Source: Chitinophaga polysaccharea
GTDB lineage: Bacteria > Bacteroidota > Bacteroidia > Chitinophagales > Chitinophagaceae
DNA length: 64,000 bases
Direction: 5' to 3'
NCBI RefSeq assembly: GCF_007829335.1
Contig: NZ_VIWO01000010.1
Coordinates: 124,001 to 188,000, forward strand
Positions 23,281 through 33,122 of the stretch are shown piece after piece. Position 1 is the first letter of the stretch; each line of letters begins with the position of its first letter. The translations under genes and the position numbers were made by a program. The notes beneath the pieces are model-generated. The model was given only the letters and a program-made list of their open reading frames with translations. It did not search any database and had not been told where the DNA came from.

Positions 23281-26049
23281 TTACGGCACAAAACTACCAT
23301 CTCCCCTGCGTGCGCCCTTAGCCGATTTACTCCGCGTAAACTGCTGCGGATACCAGGCCAGCTGCAAAAGAAAGTACCGGCTTTCCATACTTGATACCGC
23401 ATTGGAATAGCCAGTAACTGTTTGTGCAATCATGTTGTTGTTATTCTGTTGTAATGCATCCATCACCACAAAACTGATGATGGCATCTTTTTTCTTCAGG
23501 AAACGCTTTTCAATATTGGCATTGATGACGAGCGGATGCTGATTGCCCAGGAAGCTGCTGGCCCTGAGCATATTTTGCCTGGCGCTCACATTAAATTTAA
23601 TATCTGCCGGGAGGAAGACAGCTCCTTTTATCAGTGCGTTAAATTCATTGTTATACAAGGGGCGGCCTGGCTGCAATGAATTTTCGTTATTATCAGAGCG
23701 GTATGCCAGGGCGGTAGCGATGTCCAGCCATTTCCAGGGAGAGAACGAAGCCATAATGGACTGGTTCCAATTCCGCTGCAGGGTTGTTTCCTGGCTGCCA
23801 TCAGCAAAATATAGCTGCTTTCCCCAGGACCAGAAACCATCGAGTTTGAGCGTGGTATTCATCCCTGGTAAATTTTTGGACAAAGAATAATTCAGGTTCT
23901 TATTATTGCCACCTTTCATATTCAGGTAATAAGTTTCTGTACGTATCGTTTTCGTCACTGTATCTATCCGGACCAGCCTGTTGGCTCCAATGCTGTTATA
24001 GTTCTGGCTATAGGCGACTTCGCCTGTCGCAAATATTCCAACCTTTCTGAAGGTATAAGTTGCACGCAAACGCCAATTGTCTACCAGGCCATTGGTCAGA
24101 TCTTTATTACCAATTACCACATCAAATGGGGTAGCATAGTAGGGCTTTGTATTGAGCTGCAACAGCGTAGGTAAATTAACGTCCCGGTTAAAACTGGCTG
24201 ATAAATTTGCAACCGTAGAAGGTATATATTTAACCGCGATAGCAGGTAGGAAAGCGCCCGTCTGGGTGGACAGATCCAGTTCCTTTAACGGCAAACGCAT
24301 ATGCTGCCAGTTAATTTCATATCTCCCTCCCACTTCCACTGAAATTTTTTGATGATAATCATAAGTAACCGAAAAACTGGCAGGTAACCGGTACCCCGTC
24401 AGCATATTATCATTGCTGAGATCATTCAAACGTTTTACTTCCTGTCCGGGTATCACCTGATCGCGGTAGTTGATATCTGTGCTCTTGCTGATGGAAGGCG
24501 CTACTTTCAGGAGGAAGGTCAGTTTATTCCGCCAGGAATGCGTCAAAGCTACATCTACGGCGTTGAATAACGTGTTATTATTCTGCAGCTGTAACAGGTA
24601 CAAGGAGCTATCCGGTTTTGTGATATCGGCGCCATACGTATCCGTATTATCATGGCCAGCGCCCTTCGTGGTCCGGCTGCTGCTGCTAATGGTTACATTC
24701 AGGCGCACTTTGCGGCTGGTAAAAAACGTCAGCAGGGAGTACAGGTTATAAGAAGGCATATCGGTGGCAGTACCTAACGACATGCGCTGCAAATTTTCCA
24801 GTATTCCCGACTGACGTATCTCACTATTACTTTTATTCTCATTACGTGACATCGTGGCGGTGGCAGTTGTCATCATGCTAAAATCGCCCTTACTGGCACT
24901 TGCGCTCAATGTCACCACGTGAGACGTCATCGTATTGTCGGTGGTTCTTTTAGTATTTCGCTTCAGGCTCCCCTCTTTATAAAATTCTTCTGAGAACGCT
25001 TCCATCTCGCTCACACTATGCAGTCGGTGAATGCTATAATCTGCACCGAATTTCAATTTACCAAACGTATTACCGTAATGTACCTGCGCGGATGCGTTCT
25101 TTAGCATTCCTCCTGAACCGCCACCGCCCAGGGAGGAAAACAAAGTACCCATACCGCTAATGGTGCCAATGGGTTCATTATTCATGATCCCCTGGGGTTC
25201 CTGGTTGGCCGATGCCGATAAGCTCCACTGTTTCCAACCATCGATAGACCTGGCCGATACTCCTCCTTTATAACGATCCTGTGTACCACCTTCTGCATTC
25301 ACCTGGTACATCCGGCCGGCAGATTTATCTGCCTTGGTGACAACATTCAATGTTTGGGAAGACGCTTCTGATGCAGATAACCTGCGCCCGGTGCCACTTT
25401 CATTATCCTGGATCACCTGGATGCGTTCTACAATATCTGCCGGCAATTCCTTAATAGCAGCAGCTACATCACCATCGAAGTATTTCGCGCCGTTAAAGAG
25501 CGCTCTGCTAATGGGTTTTCCCTGGTAACTCAGCTGGCCGTTGGCATCGGTATTAAATCCTTCCATCTTCTTCAGCATATCTTCCAACCGGGCATAATCG
25601 CGAACAATATAATCCTTTGCCCAGAACTCAGTCGTGTCGCCCCTTTCCTGTGGTCCTTTCGTTGTAGTTACCGATACCTCTTTCAACTGTACCAGGCTGG
25701 ATCCCATCACTACCGGTGGCAATACGAGGATAGGCCTGGTATCGTTCAGGAAATATTTTTTACGGTAAGGACGATAACTCATTACCTGTACCTCGATGGT
25801 AAAGCTTTCACTACGTACTGCCGGGAAATTAAATACCCCATATTCAGAAGTAACAACATGCAGGGTGTCTTTCGATGATGTTAACCGCACTGCAGCCGCT
25901 GGAATACTTCTACCCAGGCTATCCCTGACAATACCATTGACCCTTCTGACCGGCAATTGCCTGGCCACCGGCTTTTGTGGAATTTGGGCCAAAAGCATAG
26001 CGCCCGGCGCCAACAATAAAAATATAGTGAGTGATAAAATCTTCTGCAA
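23281..26049 (-). CDS. TonB-receptor-like outer-membrane beta-barrel protein (carboxypeptidase-regulatory N-terminus)
   Basis: 922 residues with signal peptide (ILSLTIFLLLAPGAMLLAQ), a CarboxypepD_reg-like beta-sandwich (about 38-115, VNGIVRDSLGRSIPAAAVRL), a plug-like domain with DMLKKMEGFNTDANGQLSYQGKPI (about 160-245) and a long barrel of the OMP_b-brl_3 type. It lacks a clear TonB box and SusC hallmarks, so it is the barrel subtype usually not paired with SusD. It is 5 bp after the CBM9-like gene and is the last gene of a three-gene minus operon with a TlpA-like thioredoxin. Transported substrate unknown. Confidence 0.85.
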   Translation of the reverse strand: MQKILSLTIFLLLAPGAMLLAQIPQKPVARQLPVRRVNGIVRDSLGRSIPAAAVRLTSSKDTLHVVTSEYGVFNFPAVRSESFTIEVQVMSYRPYRKKYFLNDTRPILVLPPVVMGSSLVQLKEVSVTTTKGPQERGDTTEFWAKDYIVRDYARLEDMLKKMEGFNTDANGQLSYQGKPISRALFNGAKYFDGDVAAAIKELPADIVERIQVIQDNESGTGRRLSASEASSQTLNVVTKADKSAGRMYQVNAEGGTQDRYKGGVSARSIDGWKQWSLSASANQEPQGIMNNEPIGTISGMGTLFSSLGGGGSGGMLKNASAQVHYGNTFGKLKFGADYSIHRLHSVSEMEAFSEEFYKEGSLKRNTKRTTDNTMTSHVVTLSASASKGDFSMMTTATATMSRNENKSNSEIRQSGILENLQRMSLGTATDMPSYNLYSLLTFFTSRKVRLNVTISSSSRTTKGAGHDNTDTYGADITKPDSSLYLLQLQNNNTLFNAVDVALTHSWRNKLTFLLKVAPSISKSTDINYRDQVIPGQEVKRLNDLSNDNMLTGYRLPASFSVTYDYHQKISVEVGGRYEINWQHMRLPLKELDLSTQTGAFLPAIAVKYIPSTVANLSASFNRDVNLPTLLQLNTKPYYATPFDVVIGNKDLTNGLVDNWRLRATYTFRKVGIFATGEVAYSQNYNSIGANRLVRIDTVTKTIRTETYYLNMKGGNNKNLNYSLSKNLPGMNTTLKLDGFWSWGKQLYFADGSQETTLQRNWNQSIMASFSPWKWLDIATALAYRSDNNENSLQPGRPLYNNEFNALIKGAVFLPADIKFNVSARQNMLRASSFLGNQHPLVINANIEKRFLKKKDAIISFVVMDALQQNNNNMIAQTVTGYSNAVSSMESRYFLLQLAWYPQQFTRSKSAKGARRGDGSFVP

Positions 26050-26054
26050 GCGAT

Positions 26055-26861
26055 TTATTTTAGGCGATAGGTAATGGATAACTTTGATTCTACAGCGAGA
26101 TCCTCTACAGCGTCGGCTGTTCCCTTTTCCATATTAAAGCCGGCGTAGTATCCTACTCCATTCAAGGCAGCCACAATATCCTTTTCTCCGGGAATAACGA
26201 TCCGTATATAAACAGTACCACTTGTCACCGGCAATAATTTCATGGGAATGGCCAGCTCACAATCGGCTCCCACTATAGTACTGGTAGCCACGCCGGACCT
26301 GTCCTCGCCAGACATCCCCGTCACTACCTGCATCCCGTTAATTACCGTCGGAACCGTAGAAAGCAACATATCACTGGCCGACGACTTCCGGCCTCCCTGC
26401 TCCTGTTTCTCCCAAAATCCCCCTGATGCCTGGATACCGTAATCATTGTAGACAGTCAGCGTATCAAAAGAACGTTCCCCTGCTTTCCTTATCTCCATAA
26501 AATTCCACATGTCGTCTTTGTTGAAGCTGTAATGCCCGGGGTAAAAAATTTTAATCCCGCTCCTGTCATCTTTGTCTTTGCCGATCTCAAACGACATGCG
26601 CCCTGCCAGCACTATCTTCCAGGCATACTTAGGGCGCCGCAGCGCGATATAGAGAAAATCATGATCGTTGTACACGTCGTAATAGAGCTGGGCGCCCTTG
26701 TCGTAGTGGCATAAAGTATCTCCCCACTCCTTCAACTGGCCATCAACGATCACGTTGCCAGGCCCTGAAGATTGCGCCCGGACAATGCCAGGAAGGCTGC
26801 TACAGAAAAATAACAAAGCATAAAGGTGCAGATATAGTAAAGTAACTGGTACTCTTTTCAT
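26055..26861 (-). CDS. Secreted protein with CBM9/DOMON-like domain
   Basis: 268 residues with a signal peptide (LYALLFFCSSLPGIVRAQ). The mature start VIVDGQLKEWGDTLCHYDK, followed by LYYDVYNDHDFLYIALRRP, is the signature of the family 9 carbohydrate-binding-like beta-sandwich. The rest has IEDLAVESKLSITYRLK at the end. These domains bind sugars, haem or other ligands at the cell surface. It sits between the thioredoxin-like gene (29-bp gap) and the barrel gene (5-bp gap), so all three are probably one transcript and may form one envelope complex. Confidence 0.75.
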   Translation of the reverse strand: MKRVPVTLLYLHLYALLFFCSSLPGIVRAQSSGPGNVIVDGQLKEWGDTLCHYDKGAQLYYDVYNDHDFLYIALRRPKYAWKIVLAGRMSFEIGKDKDDRSGIKIFYPGHYSFNKDDMWNFMEIRKAGERSFDTLTVYNDYGIQASGGFWEKQEQGGRKSSASDMLLSTVPTVINGMQVVTGMSGEDRSGVATSTIVGADCELAIPMKLLPVTSGTVYIRIVIPGEKDIVAALNGVGYYAGFNMEKGTADAVEDLAVESKLSITYRLK

Positions 26862-26890
26862 TGTACGGAATCAGGTTATTAATACGATGC

Positions 26891-27850
26891 TTATTTATCC
26901 AGCATGGATTTAATCGTCTGGTCAATTTCTATGTTCAAGCCATCCTCAATGCGCAGTAATATTTTACCCTCCTTGTCCAGCAGGAACTTGGTTGGATAAG
27001 CAGTTATCTGGAAAGCCTTTACGATATCCATTCCGCCCGAGCCTTCATCGTTGAGTACATGTACCCAATTCACCCCATCTTTTTTAATAGCTGCCAGCCA
27101 GGCGGCCTTAGCTTTGACTAATGGCGTTTTATCGCCATGTACATTTTCATTGGCCACGGCGATAATTTCCAGGCCTTTGTCTTTATACGCCTCATAAAGC
27201 TCTTTCAAATGTGGATGGCTTTGCCGGCAGGCGCCACACCAGCTACCCCAGAAATCCAGGATGATTAATTTTCCCTTATAGTCGCTCAACCTGATGGTTT
27301 TGCCATATTGGTTTTTCCTGGTAAAGTTGGCCGCCTGTGTCCCATGCAGCGATATCTTCTTCAGCTGCGTGATACGATCACGGATTTTCTGCGCGGCCTG
27401 CATGTTTTTGAGCCGGTTGCTCAGTTTGGCATAGGCCACCGCATAGCTATCTGCGCTGTACATGCCGTTGTTTTCGTTCAGCTCGTACAGGCTTACATAA
27501 GAATCCGGATGTTCGGCTACAAACTGCTGCATCAGGATCCGTTTTTCCTGGTACAGTGCTGCCGGCTTTGTAGTAACAAAATTGTAAAACCTGGTACTGT
27601 CCTTTTCCCTGTCGATAGCAGCCAGTTCTTTCATCATGGCGGCTTCCCCTATGTCTATACGCAGCAAAGCGTTTAAAGCACCAATATCCTGTAGCACCTC
27701 GTTTTTATCTACGCTGTCCTTCGAAAGGAACGCCATCACCAAACCCGGATCCAGGTCAAACATACCTTTTGTAGATACCGCGGTATCCTGTTGCTGGCAA
27801 ATTCCTGCTAAAGGGAGCAGCAGCATCCCCCATAGAATTAATCTTTTCAT
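26891..27850 (-). CDS. TlpA-family thiol-disulfide oxidoreductase, periplasmic
   Basis: 319 residues with a signal peptide (ILWGMLLLPLAGICQ). A ~170-residue helical N-terminal domain rich in MQQFVAEHPDSYVSLYELNENN precedes a TlpA/redoxin domain (about 180-319). The active site is DFWGSWCGACRQSHPHL (CGAC variant of CxxC). The cis-Pro loop is ITAYPTKFLLDKEGKI. Such fusions are abundant in Bacteroidota and reduce or isomerise periplasmic disulfides. First gene of the minus operon with the CBM9-like protein and the barrel; divergent from the second sigma/FecR/SusCD locus. Confidence 0.88.
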   Translation of the reverse strand: MKRLILWGMLLLPLAGICQQQDTAVSTKGMFDLDPGLVMAFLSKDSVDKNEVLQDIGALNALLRIDIGEAAMMKELAAIDREKDSTRFYNFVTTKPAALYQEKRILMQQFVAEHPDSYVSLYELNENNGMYSADSYAVAYAKLSNRLKNMQAAQKIRDRITQLKKISLHGTQAANFTRKNQYGKTIRLSDYKGKLIILDFWGSWCGACRQSHPHLKELYEAYKDKGLEIIAVANENVHGDKTPLVKAKAAWLAAIKKDGVNWVHVLNDEGSGGMDIVKAFQITAYPTKFLLDKEGKILLRIEDGLNIEIDQTIKSMLDK

Positions 27851-27988
27851 GTTAACAGCTAAATGTGGTGGTGGTTGATATTAATATATAAGGCATCGGT
27901 TGCGCCAAAAAGGGTGAAGGCAAAACAGGAATAATGTGATTATCCGCCAACAAAACAATTACATTATATTTATCTGTCATTTATTTAT

Positions 27989-28066
27989 TGGCACGGAAAC
28001 CGCGTGGGTATTAATCATTATTTAATATAGCCCGCCACCTACTTTATAGCTTGAATAGTATTTTTG
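27989..28066 (+). promoter_or_regulatory. Two candidate promoters for the second sigma/FecR/SusC/SusD operon
   Basis: TATTTTTG at 28059-28066 matches TAnnTTTG exactly. It would place the transcript start near 28073, which argues against initiation at the TTG at 28064. TGGCACGGAAACCGCG (27989-28004) matches the sigma-54 -24 element TGGCACG perfectly and keeps GG-N10-GC, but its -12 is CCGC rather than TTGC. Either, neither or both may be used. Confidence 0.35.
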
Positions 28067-28105
28067 CTCGTCTATTCATCCATCGGTAAAATAAATCTAA
28101 CAGCT

Positions 28106-28666
28106 TTGACTTCGTTTTTGCATTCGGCAGATGTGATAGCCTTTGATGAAATTTATCATCAATATCACCATGCCGTTTTTAAAAATATCCGACGGTTAAT
28201 TGACCAGCATGATATTGCAGAAGACATTCTCCAGGAAGTATTTCTTGCCTTCTGGAGCAGCCGCCACCAGCTCGACCTGCGCCAGGGGCCCGGCAACTGG
28301 CTTTTTGTAGTGAGTTATAATAAATCCCTCCAGTATTTGAAAAAGGCGGCTACCGAGCAATCAAGGCTCGCCGTGTACCCGGCTATCCGCGATGCAGTGG
28401 AAGATGATCACGCTTTCCTTAGGGAAAGCAGGTTGGCCCTGCTCAATGAAGCCATTGACCAGCTTTCTCCCCGCAAAAAAGAAGTGTTCCAGCTATGCCG
28501 CCTGGAAGGTAAATCTGCCGTTGAAGCAGCGCGTATCCTCGGGATTTCGCATCATACCGTCAAGGAATATTTACAGTCCTCTTCCGAGGCCATTCGTTCG
28601 TACATCGCCTCCAGCCAGGCGGCCCTACCCATTTTAGGCGCCCTTTTCCTCAGCTCCTACCTGTAA
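28106..28666 (+). CDS. ECF-type RNA polymerase sigma-70 factor (second locus)
   Basis: About 186 residues from a TTG at 28106. Other in-frame TTG/GTG codons (28064, 28118, 28133) exist and no ATG is available. 28064 overlaps a promoter-like box, so a later start is preferred. Region 2 is AFDEIYHQYHHAVFKNIRRLI ... ILQEVFLAFWSSR. Region 4 is LSPRKKEVFQLCRLEGKSAVEAARILGISHHTVKEYL. A hydrophobic C-terminal tail (ALPILGALFLSSYL) resembles the leucine tail of the sigma factor at 4500. It heads the FecR/SusC/SusD operon, which it probably activates. Confidence 0.88.
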   Translation: MTSFLHSADVIAFDEIYHQYHHAVFKNIRRLIDQHDIAEDILQEVFLAFWSSRHQLDLRQGPGNWLFVVSYNKSLQYLKKAATEQSRLAVYPAIRDAVEDDHAFLRESRLALLNEAIDQLSPRKKEVFQLCRLEGKSAVEAARILGISHHTVKEYLQSSSEAIRSYIASSQAALPILGALFLSSYL

Positions 28667-28743
28667 AGTACTTTGTTAACAATTCCGTAACCTGCCCCAT
28701 CCCCCTCTTTTCATTCATGCCTTACTTTTTATAATTGAAAGAT

Positions 28744-29793
28744 ATGGAACAGATCATCGCATTAATACAAAAACTCAAAGACGGAACAGCTACAGAGGCA
28801 GAAGTGATGCTACTTGAAAGTATGCTGGAGCGGGAAGAAGATGCTGCGCTCCGGCAGCAATGGCGCAATGAGTTTGACCGGGCGTTAACAACCGGAGAAC
28901 AGGTATTGAGCCAGGAGCGAACAAACGCCCTGCTCGTACAGTTGCACACCCGGATGGAGGCCTCCGAACAACATACCCGCGAACAGAAAGTGATCCGCCT
29001 GCGTAGCAACATACGCGCCTATGCCGCCGCCGTTGCAGGCATACTGCTGCTATCCGGAATGTTTGCCATGTATTATACGCACCTGCAAAAACATGCGCCG
29101 CGTCCTCTATCCAGTTTACCCACGCCGCATTTGAAGCATATCCGTAATACCACCGGCAAAGCGGTTATCATGACACTGCCCGAAGGCTCCCAGGTAACGA
29201 TGGATGCTGGCGCTGTTTTATCGTACGATGAAAAGGCAGCAAGAACCGTCGCCTTAGTGGGCAAGGCCTCTTTTAATGTAACGGCAAGCGATCAACATCC
29301 ATTCACCGTCACCGCCGGCGATATCACCACCATTGCATTGGGCACCCGGTTTACCGTAGATGCCAGCGCGTTGCAGGCAGTAACCGTAAAACTGGAAAGC
29401 GGGAAGGTATTGGTACATCACAACGGCAGCACGGCCAAAGATGGTATTTATTTACTGCCGGGAGAAGCCTTTCACCTGAATCCCGTCACCCATCAATATG
29501 CGGTAACAAAAGTTACCGGCATACCGGAAGATAACGCTCCCGGGGGAACTACCGTGAAACATGCCGTATTACTGACTTTTACGAACATGCCATTAGATAA
29601 AGTGTTCAAAAAACTAGCAGCTGCCTATCATACCGATATCCATTTTGCGGATAGCGAAGTGGAAGGCGCCTATTTCACAGGACAAGTATTAAAAACGGAT
29701 TCGCTGCAACATATCTTATCAGCGATCTGCCAGCTGAACAATCTTGAGTTTACCTCCGGTGACGAGGGAATAACACTCAGGAAGGTAAAGTAA
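28744..29793 (+). CDS. FecR-family anti-sigma factor (second locus)
   Basis: 349 residues from the ATG at 28744. N-terminal cytoplasmic region with coiled-coil character (about 1-85), membrane helix near 91-110 (YAAAVAGILLLSGMFAMYY), FecR domain (about 135-240; LPEGSQVTMDAGAVLSYDE, FTVTAGDITTIALGTRFTV) and DUF4974 at the C-terminus (about 280-349; FTNMPLDKVFKKLAAAYH, ICQLNNLEFTSGDEGITLRK). It lies 77 bp after the sigma gene and 96 bp before the SusC gene. The adjacent SusC lacks an STN domain, so how it senses transport is unclear. Confidence 0.92.
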   Translation: MEQIIALIQKLKDGTATEAEVMLLESMLEREEDAALRQQWRNEFDRALTTGEQVLSQERTNALLVQLHTRMEASEQHTREQKVIRLRSNIRAYAAAVAGILLLSGMFAMYYTHLQKHAPRPLSSLPTPHLKHIRNTTGKAVIMTLPEGSQVTMDAGAVLSYDEKAARTVALVGKASFNVTASDQHPFTVTAGDITTIALGTRFTVDASALQAVTVKLESGKVLVHHNGSTAKDGIYLLPGEAFHLNPVTHQYAVTKVTGIPEDNAPGGTTVKHAVLLTFTNMPLDKVFKKLAAAYHTDIHFADSEVEGAYFTGQVLKTDSLQHILSAICQLNNLEFTSGDEGITLRKVK

Positions 29794-29889
29794 CATCATT
29801 CACCAGTATTGATATAAAACATTTACACGCGCAGCGATGCACGTGTGGGACCATCTATTTCTTAAACTTTAATTAATACCTGTCAAAAA

Positions 29890-32800
29890 ATGATCAGACT
29901 TCTAAAAAGCTATCTCCTCGCATTCCTCGTGCTGGCCATCGCATTAAGCGCCGGCGCACAGGATTTGGGCGGTACGGTGACTATCAAAGGTAGTGTAATG
30001 AGTGAAGCCGGCGACCCGCTGCCGGGCGTGTCTGTAATGGTTAAACAGCATAACGGTAGTGGCAGGATGAATACAACAACCGATGAAAAAGGATTTTTCA
30101 GGCTGCAGGGAATGAAACCCGGCGCGATGTACGATTTTACTTTCAGCTTCATTGGCTATGAAAACAACTTATTAAATAGCTTCGTAGTCAGGGATGGTAA
30201 CAGCAACCTGTTACTGATCCGTATGAAAGAGGCCAGTAAAGGATTAAATGAACTGGTAGTAGTGGGCTACGGCACACGTACCAAAAAGGAGCTGACAGGT
30301 TCCGTTTCTTCTTTGCGCTCTTCAGACCTTAAGCAACAGGCGATCACCTCTTTCGACCAAGCCCTGGCCGGTAAAATGGCGGGGATCCAGGTGATGCAGA
30401 CCAATGGCGCCCCCGGGGGCAACGTATCTATCCGTGTACGTGGCGTAGGTTCTATCAGTGCAGGCAACAACCCGTTGTTTGTAATAGATGGCGTACCCAT
30501 TACCAACGATACCCGCAGCGCTTCACCCGGTGTAAACAACTACCAGCAGCCATTCAATCCGCTGGCATCTATCAATGTGAATGATATTGCCTCCATCGAC
30601 GTACTGAAAGACGCCGCCTCCGCTGCCATCTATGGCTCCAGGGGCTCTAACGGCGTAGTACTGATCCGTACTAAAAGAGGTATAGCCGGAAAAATGACCG
30701 TAAGCTATGACGGTAGCTACGGCATACAAAACGTCAATAAACATGTAGACGTACTGGATGCCTACGATTATGCCAAGCTCGTATACGAAGGACATAACAA
30801 CGCCTATCTTGATGCGGTGCCCTCCGGTAAACCCACAGATCCCAATAGTGTAAGGCCTCAAAATCCTTCTACCAGGATTCCGCCACAAATACTTCCCTAC
30901 CTGGAAGGCAAGCCCGGATTGACCAATACTGACTGGCAGAAGGAAATATTCCGTCAGGCGCCCATGCAAAGCCATACCGTAAGCGTATCCGGCGGCAGCG
31001 AAAGCCTCTCCTATTACTTTTCGGCCAACTACTTCAACCAGGATGGTATTGTTATCAACAACAACTACAAACGCTACTCCAGCCGCTTCCGCGTTGACGG
31101 CGGCACCGGGAAATTCCGGTTCGGCGTAAATATGACGCCTTCCTATACCGACAACCGGGTGGTAAATGCCGAAGGGCCCTGGTTTGCGCCCAATTCAGGC
31201 GTTATTGCACTCGCCCTGGGCTATGCGCCCATCTTCCCGGTTCGTAATCCCGACGGCACCTTTGCCGACTCAGTAAATGTGTGGGGATATGGTCAGACTA
31301 ACCAGCTTAACCCGGTTGCCGTAGCCACGCTGATCAAAGACCGTATCAAAAATTTCCGGTTAACGGCTAACGCCTATATGGAATACGAATTCCTTCCTAA
31401 CCTGAAGTATCGTATCTCCGCAGGTACAGACCTCAACAGCTTCCGCAGGGATTATTACCGGCCATCCAACCTGCCGCTGCCATCGGGTACCCTTCCTTCT
31501 GTAGCAACAGGTTTCTCCAACACAGATATGTATACCAACTGGCTCACCGAGCATACCGTTACCTACAATAAATCCTTTGGTAAACATAAACTGGATGTAC
31601 TGGCAGGGTTCACCGTACAAAAGGAAAACCAGGAGCACAACTCCCTTACCGCCAACAACTTTCCTACAGACATCGTTACCACGCTGAATGCAGGACAGGT
31701 AAACGCGGGCAGCTCCACGCTCGAACAGTGGAGCCTTAATTCCTGGCTGGGCAGGGCGCAGTATAGCTATAGCGATAAATACTTCCTCACTGCTTCCATA
31801 AGACGTGACGGATCATCACGCTTTGGCATCAATCAAAAGTGGGCGTCCTTTCCCGCGGTATCAGGCGCCTGGCAGGTTTCCAACGAGCCTTTCTTCCGCA
31901 ATATAAAACCCATCAGTTCCCTTAAAATCAGGAGCAGCTATGGTCTTACCGGCAACTTCCAGATTCCGAACTATGGCTCCCTCGCGCAGATGAGCAATAC
32001 CAACAGCAACTACATTTTCGGCAACCAGGCGTTGGTAAATGGCGTGTCTATTACCAGTCCCGCCAACCCAAACCTCACCTGGGAGAGCATGGCCAGCTTT
32101 GATGCGGGGCTTGAATTCGGATTATTCAATGAACTGCTCAACATTACCGTTGATTACTATAACGCCAAAACCACCAAGCTGCTGCTGAACCTCCCCGTTC
32201 CGGGAGCATCCGGTTTCAGTACCTATCTGCAAAATATCGGCGCCGTGAACAACAAAGGTTGGGAGATCTCCCTGTCTTACAACAAAAAGATAGCGAAAGA
32301 CTGGTCTATTGAAGGCAATGCCAACATCGCATTTAACACCAACAGAGTAACTAAACTGGGGCCTTCCGGCGCACCCATTATCGCGACCGGCGGTACAGGT
32401 AATACCTACTTTATTACCAAGATCGGGGAAACTATCGGGTCTTATTATTTGTATGTGGCAGATGGTATTTACCGCGACCAGCGCGACCTCGACAACTCTC
32501 CCAAGACCAGCAATCCTACGCATATAGGCGACCTGAAATTTAAGGATATCAATGGCGATGGTAAGATTGATGCCAACGACAGGGCCATTGTGGGCAGCTT
32601 TCAGCCGAAATACATTTTTGGATTCAGTAATACGGTGCGGTATAAAAACCTGGACCTGAGCTTTTCTATACAGGGCAGCCAGGGCAATAAGATCCTTAAT
32701 CTTTTCAGGCGCTACATCGCCAACGTAGAAGGAAACTTCAACAACCTCAGCGAAGTAAAGGATCACTATGTATCTTCGGAAAATCCGGGTAACGGCATTG

Positions 32801-33111
32801 TAAACCGGGCCAACAGGCTGGCAACCGGGGGAAATGGCATCACCTCCTCCTGGCATGTGGAAGACGGTTCTTATATCAGGGTGCGGAACATTGCATTAGG
32901 GTATAACTTACCCGCCTCGCTGCTGCGCAGGAGTCATATCCCATCAGCAAGGATCTATGGGGCCGTTCAAAACCCATTCACTTTCTCCAAATATTCGCTG
33001 TTCAATCCTGAGATCAGCAATCGCACAGAAAATGCGCTCACCGCCGGGGAAGACTATGGCTCCTACCCGTTGGCCCGCACTTATATGATTGGTCTTAACG
33101 TCACTTTTTAA
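29890..33111 (+). CDS. SusC/RagA-family TonB-linked outer-membrane receptor
   Basis: 1073 residues: signal peptide (LLAFLVLAIALSAGAQ), carboxypeptidase-regulatory-like domain (about 33-115, GSVMSEAGDPLPGVSV), TonB-box region LNELVVVGYGT, plug (about 125-235, ending DAASAAIYGSRGSNGVVLI) and a C-terminal barrel. EF-hand-like calcium motif DINGDGKIDANDRAIVG lies near residue 895. No STN domain precedes the regulatory domain, unlike the SusC at 1-3346. Its stop overlaps the next ATG (TAATG), and SusD follows, making a complete import pair; glycan import is the likely but unproven role. Confidence 0.95.
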   Translation: MIRLLKSYLLAFLVLAIALSAGAQDLGGTVTIKGSVMSEAGDPLPGVSVMVKQHNGSGRMNTTTDEKGFFRLQGMKPGAMYDFTFSFIGYENNLLNSFVVRDGNSNLLLIRMKEASKGLNELVVVGYGTRTKKELTGSVSSLRSSDLKQQAITSFDQALAGKMAGIQVMQTNGAPGGNVSIRVRGVGSISAGNNPLFVIDGVPITNDTRSASPGVNNYQQPFNPLASINVNDIASIDVLKDAASAAIYGSRGSNGVVLIRTKRGIAGKMTVSYDGSYGIQNVNKHVDVLDAYDYAKLVYEGHNNAYLDAVPSGKPTDPNSVRPQNPSTRIPPQILPYLEGKPGLTNTDWQKEIFRQAPMQSHTVSVSGGSESLSYYFSANYFNQDGIVINNNYKRYSSRFRVDGGTGKFRFGVNMTPSYTDNRVVNAEGPWFAPNSGVIALALGYAPIFPVRNPDGTFADSVNVWGYGQTNQLNPVAVATLIKDRIKNFRLTANAYMEYEFLPNLKYRISAGTDLNSFRRDYYRPSNLPLPSGTLPSVATGFSNTDMYTNWLTEHTVTYNKSFGKHKLDVLAGFTVQKENQEHNSLTANNFPTDIVTTLNAGQVNAGSSTLEQWSLNSWLGRAQYSYSDKYFLTASIRRDGSSRFGINQKWASFPAVSGAWQVSNEPFFRNIKPISSLKIRSSYGLTGNFQIPNYGSLAQMSNTNSNYIFGNQALVNGVSITSPANPNLTWESMASFDAGLEFGLFNELLNITVDYYNAKTTKLLLNLPVPGASGFSTYLQNIGAVNNKGWEISLSYNKKIAKDWSIEGNANIAFNTNRVTKLGPSGAPIIATGGTGNTYFITKIGETIGSYYLYVADGIYRDQRDLDNSPKTSNPTHIGDLKFKDINGDGKIDANDRAIVGSFQPKYIFGFSNTVRYKNLDLSFSIQGSQGNKILNLFRRYIANVEGNFNNLSEVKDHYVSSENPGNGIVNRANRLATGGNGITSSWHVEDGSYIRVRNIALGYNLPASLLRRSHIPSARIYGAVQNPFTFSKYSLFNPEISNRTENALTAGEDYGSYPLARTYMIGLNVTF

Positions 33112-33122
33112 TGCGCTACATC

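Noticed and set aside
28064..28105. TTG at 28064 as start of the sigma gene
   Set aside because: It overlaps an exact TAnnTTTG promoter box, which would put the transcript start downstream of this codon.
32122..32856. A 244-codon minus frame antisense to the SusC gene
   Set aside because: It lies entirely inside the well-supported SusC barrel and its translation has no domain character; a shadow of the real gene.
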